Assembly (NCBI RefSeq): GCF_010993965.1
Contig: NZ_WIXM01000030.1
Location: 1 to 45,826 of the forward strand
Length of the DNA: 45,826 nt
Source of the DNA: Gracilibacillus sp. YIM 98692
GTDB lineage: Bacteria; Bacillota; Bacilli; Bacillales; Amphibacillaceae
Reading direction: 5' to 3'
The position numbers and the translations under genes are program-made. Below, piece by piece: positions 39,391 through 45,826 of the stretch. The notes beneath the pieces are model-generated. The model saw only the letters and a program-made list of their open reading frames with translations. It searched no databases and was not told the DNA's origin. Position 1 is the stretch's first letter; every line of letters starts with the position of its first letter.

Positions 39391-40014
39391 GTGAGAAATT
39401 CGCTGTATGGGGCTACTGAATGGATTACAAGGTTTGCTTACGTTAATATTTTATGGATAGCGTTTACTTTACTAGGTATTGTTATTCTAGGCTTTTTTCC
39501 CGCTACTGTTGCTATGTTTACCTTGATACGAAAATGGATTATGGGAAATACGGAAATTCCAGTGTTCCCAACTTTTTGGAAAACATTTAAAGAAAATTTT
39601 TGGAAGAGCAACTTAATTGGATTGGTATTTGTTGTGTTTAGCTATATTTTCTATGTAAATGTACAATTTATGCAATTAAATCAACAAACTTACCTAGATT
39701 TATTTAAAATCCCTATTTATTTATTTATGATTCTGGTTACGTTAACTTGTTTATATGTTATTCCTGCTTTTGTCCATTATGATTTACGATTACGTGATAT
39801 TTGGAAAAACGCATTTTTTATAATGGTGATACATCCATTACATAATATTTCGATGATCGTTGCCGTCATAGCTGTACTTTACGTGTTGTGGCTAATTCCT
39901 GGAACTTTGATTTTCTTTGGAGGAAGTCTTGTTTCCTTTATCATCATGGGGACTTGCTATCACGCATTTAAAAGAGTGGAAGAAAAACAAGCGCGTATGG
40001 CAGAAGAGAAATAA
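39391..40014 (+). CDS. DUF624 membrane protein (YesL family), stand-alone
   Basis: A 207-residue membrane protein with about five hydrophobic segments, beginning NSLYGATEWITRFAYVNILW and continuing GFFPATVAMFTLIRKWIMG, clearly paralogous to the protein at 11081-11707. It starts with GTG, preceded by AAGGAGAG. Unlike the first copy it has no transporter beside it and ends at its own terminator. Function unknown; paralogues usually go with carbohydrate importers. Confidence 0.88.
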   Translation: MRNSLYGATEWITRFAYVNILWIAFTLLGIVILGFFPATVAMFTLIRKWIMGNTEIPVFPTFWKTFKENFWKSNLIGLVFVVFSYIFYVNVQFMQLNQQTYLDLFKIPIYLFMILVTLTCLYVIPAFVHYDLRLRDIWKNAFFIMVIHPLHNISMIVAVIAVLYVLWLIPGTLIFFGGSLVSFIIMGTCYHAFKRVEEKQARMAEEK

Positions 40015-40016
40015 TC

Positions 40017-40050
40017 CCCAGAGCTGTTTGTCAGCTCTGGGATTTTTTTT
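40017..40050 (+). terminator. Terminator after stand-alone DUF624 gene
   Basis: CCCAGAGCTG-TTTGT-CAGCTCTGGG then a run of T. It overlaps the stop of the convergent CBS gene by two bases. Confidence 0.95.
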
Positions 40051-40477
40051 AATGAAGTTCAGGACGCTCTGAGATTTCCTCTAAAGCTTGCCCTGCTGCT
40101 TGATCAGACATATCCTCTAAGGATAAATCACCTAATGCTAAAATACCAACTAGCTTCCCTTGTTCTACAACTGGAAGGCGACGTACTTGATGTTCTGCCA
40201 TAATATTACTAGCCTGTTGCAAATCGGCATTAGGCTCCACATGATATAGATGGTCACTCATCACTTCTTTAATCGCAGTGGAAGCTTGCTTATTGTCTGC
40301 ATAACCACGAACAGCTAAGTCACGGTCTGTTACCATACCTAATAATTCTTTGTTATTACCACATACAGGGATAGCGCCGACATTTCTTTCTTTCATTAAC
40401 CTAGCCGCATCTTGTAAAGAGTCATCTGGAGTACAAACGCGGACATCATCTGTCATAATATCTCTTACTGACTTCAT
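40049..40477 (-). CDS. CBS domain protein
   Basis: A 142-residue protein made of two CBS motifs (MKSVRDIMTDDVRVCTPDDS to TDRDLAVRG; IKEVMSDHLYHVEPNADLQQ to VGILALGDLS), a module that binds adenosine nucleotides; stand-alone pairs of this size are common in Bacillaceae (YhcV/YlbB-like) and their partners are mostly unknown. AAAGGAGG fits ATG 40477; ATG 40483 is too close, and the open frame to 40612 has no ribosome site. Single gene. Confidence 0.9.
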   Translation of the reverse strand: MKSVRDIMTDDVRVCTPDDSLQDAARLMKERNVGAIPVCGNNKELLGMVTDRDLAVRGYADNKQASTAIKEVMSDHLYHVEPNADLQQASNIMAEHQVRRLPVVEQGKLVGILALGDLSLEDMSDQAAGQALEEISERPELH

Positions 40478-40605
40478 TTTCATGACCTCCTTTATGCATG
40501 CATATAGACAGTTACCTGTCTCAGCCCATAGCTTAACCAACTTGGGGAAAAACTTGCATGTTATTGTCAGATGGAAATTTAGCAAATCAGAAAATTGAAG
40601 TCGAA

Positions 40606-40634
40606 AAAACACTAGCTCTATTGGCTAGTGTTTT
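40606..40634 (-). terminator. Terminator after deoR gene
   Basis: AAAACACTAGC and GCTAGTGTTTT, perfect 11-bp arms with a 7-base loop; A and T runs on both sides allow action in both directions. Confidence 0.9.
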
Positions 40635-40641
40635 AAATTAA

Positions 40642-41412
40642 TCATTTATTTGCAATAATTACTTCAATATCTCGTTCATGTAATGTATCTGCATCTTGTT
40701 GAGAGACTTCACTATCCGTTATAACTCTCTCCACTTTATGTAAAGGACCAACATGTGCAAATGCTTGTACATGAAACTTATGGTGATCTGCTAAAATATA
40801 AGTAGTATCAGCAATTTCCATTAATTTTTGTTTCACTCGTGCTTGCTGCTCGTTGGATTCACTAATGCCATGATTAAAATGGAGTCCTTTACAAGACAAA
40901 AACGCCTTATTAACATGATAACTATCTATCGCTCTTTCCGTTAAAGGTCCAACATAGGATAACGACCTAGGATGCAAGGTTCCGCCAGTACAAATGACTG
41001 TAATATAATGCTTTTTACTGAGCTCTACTACAACATTTACGGAATTGGTTAACACTGTTATCGGGATATTTGGTAAATTTTTAGCTACATACCATGCTGT
41101 TGTACTTGCATCTAGAATAATTTTGTCAGACTCCACTATATGCTTTGCTGCTTCTTTTGCTATTTCTTTTTTTTCTTTTACATACATGATTTCACGTTCT
41201 TGATAAGATATTTCTGGTGTATCCTCTGTAGACTCAATACTTACTGCACCGCCATGGCTCCGTGCTAACTTTTGCTCTTTTTCTAATTTTTCGAGGTCTC
41301 TTCTAATCGTTTCATCTGTCACGGAAAAAAGCTTCGCAAGTTCTGAAACACGAATACTCTTCTTTTCATTCACTACTTCTATAATCCTTTGGTGTCTTTC
41401 TGCAACTAACAT
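40642..41412 (-). CDS. DeoR family transcriptional regulator
   Basis: A 256-residue repressor: N-terminal helix-turn-helix (MLVAERHQRIIEVVNEKKSI, then VSELAKLFSVTDETIRRDLEKLE) and a C-terminal sugar-phosphate sensor domain (DKIILDASTTAWYVAKNLP near residue 95; GISESNEQQARVKQKLMEIA near 195; ILADHHKFH). It lies 73 bases after the rhamnose mutarotase gene on the same strand; in B. subtilis the DeoR-type YulB also sits with rhamnose genes, so a rhamnose-pathway repressor is likely. Kinase, isomerase and aldolase genes are not in this window. Confidence 0.9.
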   Translation of the reverse strand: MLVAERHQRIIEVVNEKKSIRVSELAKLFSVTDETIRRDLEKLEKEQKLARSHGGAVSIESTEDTPEISYQEREIMYVKEKKEIAKEAAKHIVESDKIILDASTTAWYVAKNLPNIPITVLTNSVNVVVELSKKHYITVICTGGTLHPRSLSYVGPLTERAIDSYHVNKAFLSCKGLHFNHGISESNEQQARVKQKLMEIADTTYILADHHKFHVQAFAHVGPLHKVERVITDSEVSQQDADTLHERDIEVIIANK

Positions 41413-41485
41413 AGCATTGCCCCACTTTCATTTTCTAACACATCTACTATTAGATGACTATAATCAATGTGCACTTCACTTTCAA

Positions 41486-41800
41486 CTAGTCTAAGTGGAA
41501 CACCTCTTGATCAATTAGATACATCTGTGGATCTCCTTTTTCATCCATTGCTAAAATATCACTCATAAACGCTTGCCATTTACGATTGGCAGGGTTACCT
41601 TCTAATTCCTTCATCGCTCTATGATAATCGTCTACTTCCATATACGCATACAATTTCGTGCCATCCATAAATATACTATAATTGCTAATACCTACTTCCT
41701 TTAACGCATCCAATAATTCTGGATGTACTTCTTGATGTCTTTTCTTATACTCTTCTTCTGCTCCTTCCTTGCATTCCATTACAAACATGTATCTTGCCAT
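41486..41800 (-). CDS. rhaM: L-rhamnose mutarotase
   Basis: A 104-residue dimeric ferredoxin-like-fold enzyme, the same length as E. coli RhaM, interconverting anomers of L-rhamnose. Conserved parts: YKKRHQEVHPELLDALKEVG (catalytic His), MEVDDYHRAMKELEGNPANR and the C-terminal WQAFMSDI with Met/Asp/Tyr residues. ATG 41800 has AAAGGAGAGG 8-9 bases upstream; the open frame to 41833 crosses a cre-like box. Rhamnose is the backbone sugar of rhamnogalacturonan I, fitting the YesMN/OPQ-like genes of the region. Confidence 0.92.
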   Translation of the reverse strand: MARYMFVMECKEGAEEEYKKRHQEVHPELLDALKEVGISNYSIFMDGTKLYAYMEVDDYHRAMKELEGNPANRKWQAFMSDILAMDEKGDPQMYLIDQEVFHLD

Positions 41801-41818
41801 ATACATAACCTCTCCTTT

Positions 41819-41855
41819 TGTAAACACTTTCATTTGTTTGTTTTATTTTGTTTAT
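41819..41855 (-). promoter_or_regulatory. cre-like box and DeoR-type direct repeats before rhaM
   Basis: Minus-strand TGAAAGTGTTTACA (41819-41832) matches cre except for TG instead of CG. Directly upstream, 41833-41855 reads as three near repeats of AAACAAA on the minus strand, the kind of direct repeat many DeoR regulators bind. Confidence 0.5.
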
Positions 41856-41897
41856 ATTTATTAATATTGTATCACAAACCATTCCAAAAATAAATAA

Positions 41898-41933
41898 AAG
41901 GTTAAAGCCCATTTATTATGCTTTAACCCCTTC
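41898..41933 (-). terminator. Terminator after the HAD phosphatase gene
   Basis: AAGGTTAAAGC and GCTTTAACCCCTT pair around an 11-base loop; A-rich sequence on the left is the T-run in minus-strand RNA. Confidence 0.88.
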
Positions 41934-41939
41934 TCATTT

Positions 41940-42803
41940 TTAGTTACTTAGATTTTTTAAATAATACTCCAAGTAATGATGCACACCATTTTCATGATTA
42001 GTATATAATGTTTTTTCTACTGAAAGCTGCTTAATTTTATCTGTCGCATTTTTCATTGCTACAGGATACCCTATATATTGCATCATTGGAATATCATTAT
42101 TACTGTCACCAATCGCCATCGTATCAGCAGGGGAAATCTGATAATGATTCAATAATGCTTTTATTCCCGTTGCTTTGTTAACCCCTTCTACCATCACTTC
42201 TACATTGTGATAAGAGGAAGAAGATGTCGTAAAATCTTGCTGCTTTTTCATTTTTTCTAATACTTTAATCCACTTCTCCATTTTCTCTCTATTTGGATGG
42301 AAGCAATATAACTTTGCATATTTTTGATCGGGGAGCTCTTCTACCCAATCAATATCTCCAGCCATTGCTGCTTCACGTTCTAACCATTCGTGTAAACCGA
42401 CATCATCCGGTTTATCCCCATTGATTAATGTAGACATGTAGGCGTAGTCCTCTTCCAATGACAACCGTTGGCCATCGTTCGGATGTGCCTCATAGTAAAT
42501 TTGATGTTCTCTAGCAGATTGGATGATTTGTTGCACAAATGCTGGGGTTAGGTAGTATTCTGCTATTTTTTCTCCATCTATATATGTAATCATCCCATTA
42601 GCTGTTACAAAACCGTCTAGCTCCATATCAATAGGAGCAGAATCAAACACTTCATCTAAAGACCTGCCTGTTACAATAAAAACGCGCACACCTTTTTGTC
42701 TCACCGTTTGAATTGTTTCTAATGATTCTTTTGTTAATTGATTTAGATTGTTTAAAAGTGTCCCGTCCATGTCTAAACATACCGCTTTTGCGTTGAACGT
42801 CAT
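41940..42803 (-). CDS. Cof-type HAD-IIB family hydrolase
   Basis: A 287-residue phosphatase of the haloacid dehalogenase superfamily. Motif I CLDMDGTLLNN (nucleophile Asp 11), motif II FIVTGRS near residue 42, motif III Lys near 200-215 and motif IV AIGDSNNDIPMMQYIG near 235. The C2-type cap lies between. Such enzymes dephosphorylate sugar phosphates or flavin/pyridoxal intermediates; the substrate cannot be read. Single gene between the rhamnose pair and the dioxygenase. Confidence 0.92.
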   Translation of the reverse strand: MTFNAKAVCLDMDGTLLNNLNQLTKESLETIQTVRQKGVRVFIVTGRSLDEVFDSAPIDMELDGFVTANGMITYIDGEKIAEYYLTPAFVQQIIQSAREHQIYYEAHPNDGQRLSLEEDYAYMSTLINGDKPDDVGLHEWLEREAAMAGDIDWVEELPDQKYAKLYCFHPNREKMEKWIKVLEKMKKQQDFTTSSSSYHNVEVMVEGVNKATGIKALLNHYQISPADTMAIGDSNNDIPMMQYIGYPVAMKNATDKIKQLSVEKTLYTNHENGVHHYLEYYLKNLSN

Positions 42804-43050
42804 CTTGCATGTCCCCCTCTTTACCTAACCTTTCTTCAGTATAGCATTTCTTGATTTGATAATCATATAAAGCAAACTCATCGATTGACGAGCCTTTAGC
42901 GAAGTCAGAGACGTAGCTCTTATCTATCTTCCTAATCGTGGTATCTACGTTGAATTCACTTCAACTGTAACACAGTATAAATTCTGATAAGGTAAGAAAA
43001 ACCTGGATTCTACGTCTTCCTGCTGAGGAGGGTTATGCAACCTATAAAAT

Positions 43051-43081
43051 AAAAAACCCAAGCATTTTGACACGGCTTGGG
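43051..43081 (-). terminator. Terminator after the ring-cleaving dioxygenase gene
   Basis: CCCAAGC-11 bases-GCTTGGG with an A-run on the left (T-run in the minus-strand RNA), 2 bases after the stop. Confidence 0.9.
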
Positions 43082-43083
43082 AC

Positions 43084-44064
43084 TTACAGTGATTCATTTG
43101 TTGTATCTATTGGATCTAGGTTTGCTTCAATTTCATTTCGCTGATCTTCTAGGAAAGGTGGTAAAGCAATAACTTCTCCTAAACGTTCCACCTCTTCATC
43201 TGTAGAAAAACCCGGGCCGTCTGTTGCTAATTCAATTAAGATACCATTAGGCTCACGGAAATATAAAGATTCAAAATAAAATCGATCTACAAGGCCAGAG
43301 TTCGGCAATCTTTCTTTGCGAATATGATCGCGCCAAGCTTTTAATTCCTCACGGTCCTTTACTCGAAAGGCTACGTGATGTACACTTCCACGACCTGGTC
43401 TTTCCTTAGGGGCATTTTCACGTACTTCTACATGGACTTCTCCACCAGTTCCGCCTTTTCCGACTTCAAAAGCTTGCACTTCTGCCTCTGCTCCGTCTAC
43501 AGCATGATAAGCGCCGGTATGTCGAAATCCTAACACTTCTGTTAATATTCGTTTGGTTGGAGCTAATTTTGGTACAGTAAAACGAACAGGACCTAAACCA
43601 GTAATCGCTTTTTCTTGTGGTACAGGACTTTTATCCCAAGGGATTCCTGGTTTAATCCCCTGATTTTTTTCATCCGATACAAGCAAGAGCCTCTGTCCTT
43701 CTGGGTCTCTAAACGGTAATACCTTTCGATTCATTTGCTGAATGATTCCATCATGCTCCACATGATTTTGTTCAAATCGCTCCAGCCAATATGTAAGCGC
43801 ACTGTCATTAGGTACACGTAAGGATGTAAAGGAAATACTATGGTTTCCCAGGTACGTATGTCCTGCTCCTTTTATTTCAAAAAAAGTTAAATCTGTCCCA
43901 GGATTTCCAACCTCATCTGCATAAAATAAATGATACATACTCGTATCGTCTTGATTGACTGTTTTTTTCACTAATCTCATACCTAGTATTTTTGTATAAA
44001 AATCATAATTTTTTTGTGCATTAGCAGTAATGGCTGAAACGTGATGGATACCGATTATACCCAA
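43084..44064 (-). CDS. mhqO: Ring-cleaving dioxygenase, glyoxalase fold (MhqO-type)
   Basis: A 326-residue protein with two vicinal-oxygen-chelate units. The first begins IIGIHHVSAITANAQKNYDF (metal His at about 8) and contains GTDLTFFEI. The second contains GLGPVRFTVP, GSVHHVAFRVKD (metal His) and FREPNGILIELATDGPGF (metal Glu). This is the MhqA/MhqO family, which opens hydroquinones and catechols in quinone stress in Bacillus and is controlled by MhqR. A promoter (TTGGAT, 16 bases, TATAAT on the minus strand near 44105-44132) lies upstream; the -35/spacer sequence ATTCAAGATA resembles one half of an MhqR operator, weakly. Confidence 0.9.
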   Translation of the reverse strand: MGIIGIHHVSAITANAQKNYDFYTKILGMRLVKKTVNQDDTSMYHLFYADEVGNPGTDLTFFEIKGAGHTYLGNHSISFTSLRVPNDSALTYWLERFEQNHVEHDGIIQQMNRKVLPFRDPEGQRLLLVSDEKNQGIKPGIPWDKSPVPQEKAITGLGPVRFTVPKLAPTKRILTEVLGFRHTGAYHAVDGAEAEVQAFEVGKGGTGGEVHVEVRENAPKERPGRGSVHHVAFRVKDREELKAWRDHIRKERLPNSGLVDRFYFESLYFREPNGILIELATDGPGFSTDEEVERLGEVIALPPFLEDQRNEIEANLDPIDTTNESL

Positions 44065-44220
44065 CTTGTGTCACCCCTTTCCATTCTTTCATTTTGTTAC
44101 TATTATACTATATAATATCTTGAATCCAAACTATATATTGAATTACCTATCTTTATATTATGTTTCAATGTCAACTTTTTATTAATAAAGTACACTTGTT
44201 TGACCATAACCTTATATAAG

Positions 44221-44260
44221 AAAAAGCATGTAAGCCTAACTTATCGCTCACATGCTTTTC
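44221..44260 (-). terminator. Terminator after the ferredoxin gene
   Basis: AAAAGCATGT and ACATGCTTTT, perfect arms around an 18-base loop, 4 bases from the ferredoxin stop. Confidence 0.88.
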
Positions 44261-44263
44261 GTC

Positions 44264-44503
44264 TTATTTATCTGCAAAAAATGCTTCTGCCTTTTCCAAA
44301 TACACCTCTTGATCAGGTGTTAAATCATATTCTTCCTCAATGGCATCCACTGGGCATACTGCTACACAAGCCCCGCAATCGATGCAAACATCTGGGTCTA
44401 TATAAAATTGATCCTTTCCTTCCTCGATACAATCTACAGGGCATACAGTAGTACATTCCCCTGCTTTTTCTTGTTGACATGGTTCTGTAATTACAAACGC
44501 CAT
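44264..44503 (-). CDS. Ferredoxin, 3Fe-4S/4Fe-4S (FdxA-like) type
   Basis: A 79-residue electron carrier. The second cluster motif CIDCGACVAVCPVDAI is a classic 4Fe-4S site. The first, C-x7-C-x3-CPVDCI, is irregular, as in seven-iron ferredoxins of Bacillota. The acidic C-terminus ends EKAEAFFADK. Cytoplasmic; redox partners unknown. Short leader with GGGGGAAGT before ATG 44503. Single gene with its own terminator. Confidence 0.93.
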   Translation of the reverse strand: MAFVITEPCQQEKAGECTTVCPVDCIEEGKDQFYIDPDVCIDCGACVAVCPVDAIEEEYDLTPDQEVYLEKAEAFFADK

Positions 44504-44603
44504 GATGACTTCCCCCTAAAAGTTATCAAACTACTTCAACGATATAACACATAAACGAGAGATTGCAAGTATTTTTAATACTTTTCTGTTTTATTCTTTA
44601 TAG

Positions 44604-44631
44604 AAAAAAGCACCTATTATAGGTGCTTTTT
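44604..44631 (-). terminator. Terminator after the YvgN-type reductase gene
   Basis: AAAAGCACCTA-TTA-TAGGTGCTTTT, a nearly perfect hairpin with A and T runs on both sides. Confidence 0.92.
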
Positions 44632-44643
44632 CCAAAATACTTC

Positions 44644-45483
44644 TTATTGTTTGTTAAATGTGTCAGGATCCGGACCTACACGTTCGTCCTTATTTAGCTG
44701 ATTAATACGCTGCATATCTTCCTCACTTAACTCAAAGTCAAAAATAGCAGCATTGTCTTGAATGCGGTGTTGCTTTACTGATTTTGGAATGGTCACCACT
44801 TCGTTTTGAAGATCCCATCGTAAAATAACTTGAGCTGTAGACTTATCATATTTATTTGCAATTTCTGTTAACGTTGGATTATCTAATAATTCGCCTTGCT
44901 TTAATGGTGACCATGCTTCTAGTTGAATATCGTGTTTTTTACAATAATCATGTAGACTATTTTGTGTAAGATGTGGGTGGTACTCTACTTGATTGACCAT
45001 TGGCACGATTTCTGAATTCTGTATCAAATCATCTAAATGGTGCTCTTTAAAGTTACTTACTCCAATGGCTCTGATCTTCCCATCATTATAAAGCTTTTCC
45101 ATTGCCTTCCATGTTTCTTTATATTTATTCAGCTCTGGAACAGGCCAGTGAATTAAATATAAATCTAAATATTCTAACCCTAATTTATTCAAAGTTATAT
45201 CAAAGGCCTGAAGTGTCTCCTCATAACCTTGATTTCCGTTCCATAATTTGGATGTCACAAATATTTCTTCTCGAGGAATGCCTGAATCTTTAATTGCTTG
45301 CCCTACACCTTCCTCATTTTGATAGATTGCTGCCGTATCAATGCTTCTATAGTCATGTTCTAAGGCCCACTTAACTGAATTCTGCACTTCTTGTCCTTCC
45401 TCTACTTTAAATACACCTAAACCGAACCACGGCATTTTCACACCATTATGTAGAGTAGTTGTAGCTTGTAAACTCGTCACCAT
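44644..45483 (-). CDS. yvgN: Aldo/keto reductase, glyoxal/methylglyoxal reductase type (YvgN)
   Basis: A 279-residue AKR5-type NADPH reductase. Tetrad: Asp and Tyr in RSIDTAAIYQNEEGVG near residue 47, Lys in FVTSKLW near 80, His in YLIHWPVPE near 113. Signature VNQVEYHPHLTQ near 165 and cofactor site VTIPKSVKQHRIQDN near 230. Close to B. subtilis YvgN/YtbE, which detoxify glyoxal and methylglyoxal. It is a different subfamily from the reductase at 36172-37155. GGAGGAATC precedes ATG 45483. Confidence 0.92.
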   Translation of the reverse strand: MVTSLQATTTLHNGVKMPWFGLGVFKVEEGQEVQNSVKWALEHDYRSIDTAAIYQNEEGVGQAIKDSGIPREEIFVTSKLWNGNQGYEETLQAFDITLNKLGLEYLDLYLIHWPVPELNKYKETWKAMEKLYNDGKIRAIGVSNFKEHHLDDLIQNSEIVPMVNQVEYHPHLTQNSLHDYCKKHDIQLEAWSPLKQGELLDNPTLTEIANKYDKSTAQVILRWDLQNEVVTIPKSVKQHRIQDNAAIFDFELSEEDMQRINQLNKDERVGPDPDTFNKQ

Positions 45484-45660
45484 TAAGATTCCTCCTTTGT
45501 TTATCCTCTATATTATGATGGCACAAAATACTAGAATTGAAAAATAAAATGCTTACATTTCCAAATAGAAAATACCACAGTATATAACACAATGGTTGAT
45601 ACATAAAGAAAAACTGGATATAACCCGCCCGATCCTTCATGATTTTTCTTATACATAACT

Positions 45661-45826
45661 GTCGTAGTAGAACAAAACTGCGACGTAAACTAATTGAGGT
45701 TTATAAACAATATGGTTCAGGGCAAGTGCTAAACCCCGCCGCGGAAAAACACTCGCTTTCCGTGGGGAACGCTTCAGCCTCCTCGGAAGCAAAGGACGCT
45801 TCTGCACTGACCCCCTAAATCCGGAC
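45661..45826 (-). repeat. GC-rich interspersed repeat, cut by the window end
   Basis: Starting with AGTAGAACAAAACTGCGAC (identical inverted in 27989-28007), it contains CCGCCGCGGAAAAACACTCG, TTTCCGTGGGGAACGCTTCA and CTCCTCGGAAGC, much GC-richer than flanking DNA. It resembles the non-coding interspersed repeats common in Bacillaceae genomes. No reading frame is supported; the preceding 45484-45660 is plain AT-rich upstream DNA. Confidence 0.65.

Noticed and set aside
42804-43050. Hidden small RNA or gene between HAD and dioxygenase genes
   Set aside because: Only weak local inverted pairs (for example near 42930-42975) and no frame with a ribosome site; nothing supportable.
44116-44137. MhqR operator upstream of the MhqO-type gene
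   Set aside because: Only one half (TATCTTGAAT) resembles the known site; the other half does not match, so it is not listed as an operator.

Overview
The window looks like chromosomal DNA of a low-GC Bacillota, most likely a halophilic or soil Bacillaceae (Gracilibacillus/Virgibacillus/Oceanobacillus type). This rests on strong AGGAGG-type ribosome sites, an S-box (SAM-I) leader, CcpA cre boxes, a Fur box, YesM/YesN-type two-component genes, DUF624 genes and Bacillus-style lipoproteins. The genus is inference. I see no rRNA, tRNA, CRISPR array, prophage or intact transposase.

Layout. 0-1 kb: Fur-box-controlled nitroreductase. 1-5.5 kb: SAM riboswitch followed by a homocysteine methyltransferase/methylenetetrahydrofolate reductase fusion (YitJ type) and metE. 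5.6-10.4 kb: complete Leloir operon galK-galE-galT-galM. 10.8-16.1 kb (minus strand): AraC regulator, YesP/YesQ-like permeases, solute-binding lipoprotein, DUF624 protein, and a truncated DUF2264 gene. 16.5-17.3 kb: TIM-barrel sugar isomerase/epimerase. 17.5-24.2 kb (minus): one operon, iclR-dgoD-kdgK-kdgA-lacZ, with promoter and palindromic operators visible. 24.4-27.5 kb (minus): GH42 beta-galactosidase and its AraC regulator. 28.1-34.8 kb (plus): YesN/YesM-type two-component system, then a second sugar ABC importer behind a cre box. 34.8-37.2 kb: ROK repressor and aldo/keto reductase. 37.4-45.5 kb: adenine deaminase, a second DUF624 gene, CBS protein, DeoR regulator with L-rhamnose mutarotase, HAD phosphatase, MhqO-type dioxygenase, ferredoxin, YvgN-type reductase.

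How it works together. The core is galactose/beta-galactoside metabolism. Two ABC importers, both lacking an ATPase gene and so probably sharing an MsmX-type ATPase encoded elsewhere, would bring in oligosaccharides. GH2 and GH42 beta-galactosidases would release galactose. Galactose can enter the Leloir pathway. The dgoD-kdgK-kdgA genes add the lower De Ley-Doudoroff (D-galactonate) pathway. The YesMN/YesOPQ-like genes, GH42, rhamnose mutarotase and DUF2264 relic recall pectin (rhamnogalacturonan I with galactan side chains) utilisation in Bacillus; the substrate is inferred.

The least explained DNA is intergenic: a dispersed hairpin-pair repeat (three forms, one inside a terminator loop and supplying a stop codon), related degenerate GC-rich repeats near 10.5, 27.9 and 45.7 kb, an 81-bp inverted-repeat mini-element at 27.7 kb, and a block of three contiguous palindromes at 37.2 kb. 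I found no convincing defence system or wholly new gene system.
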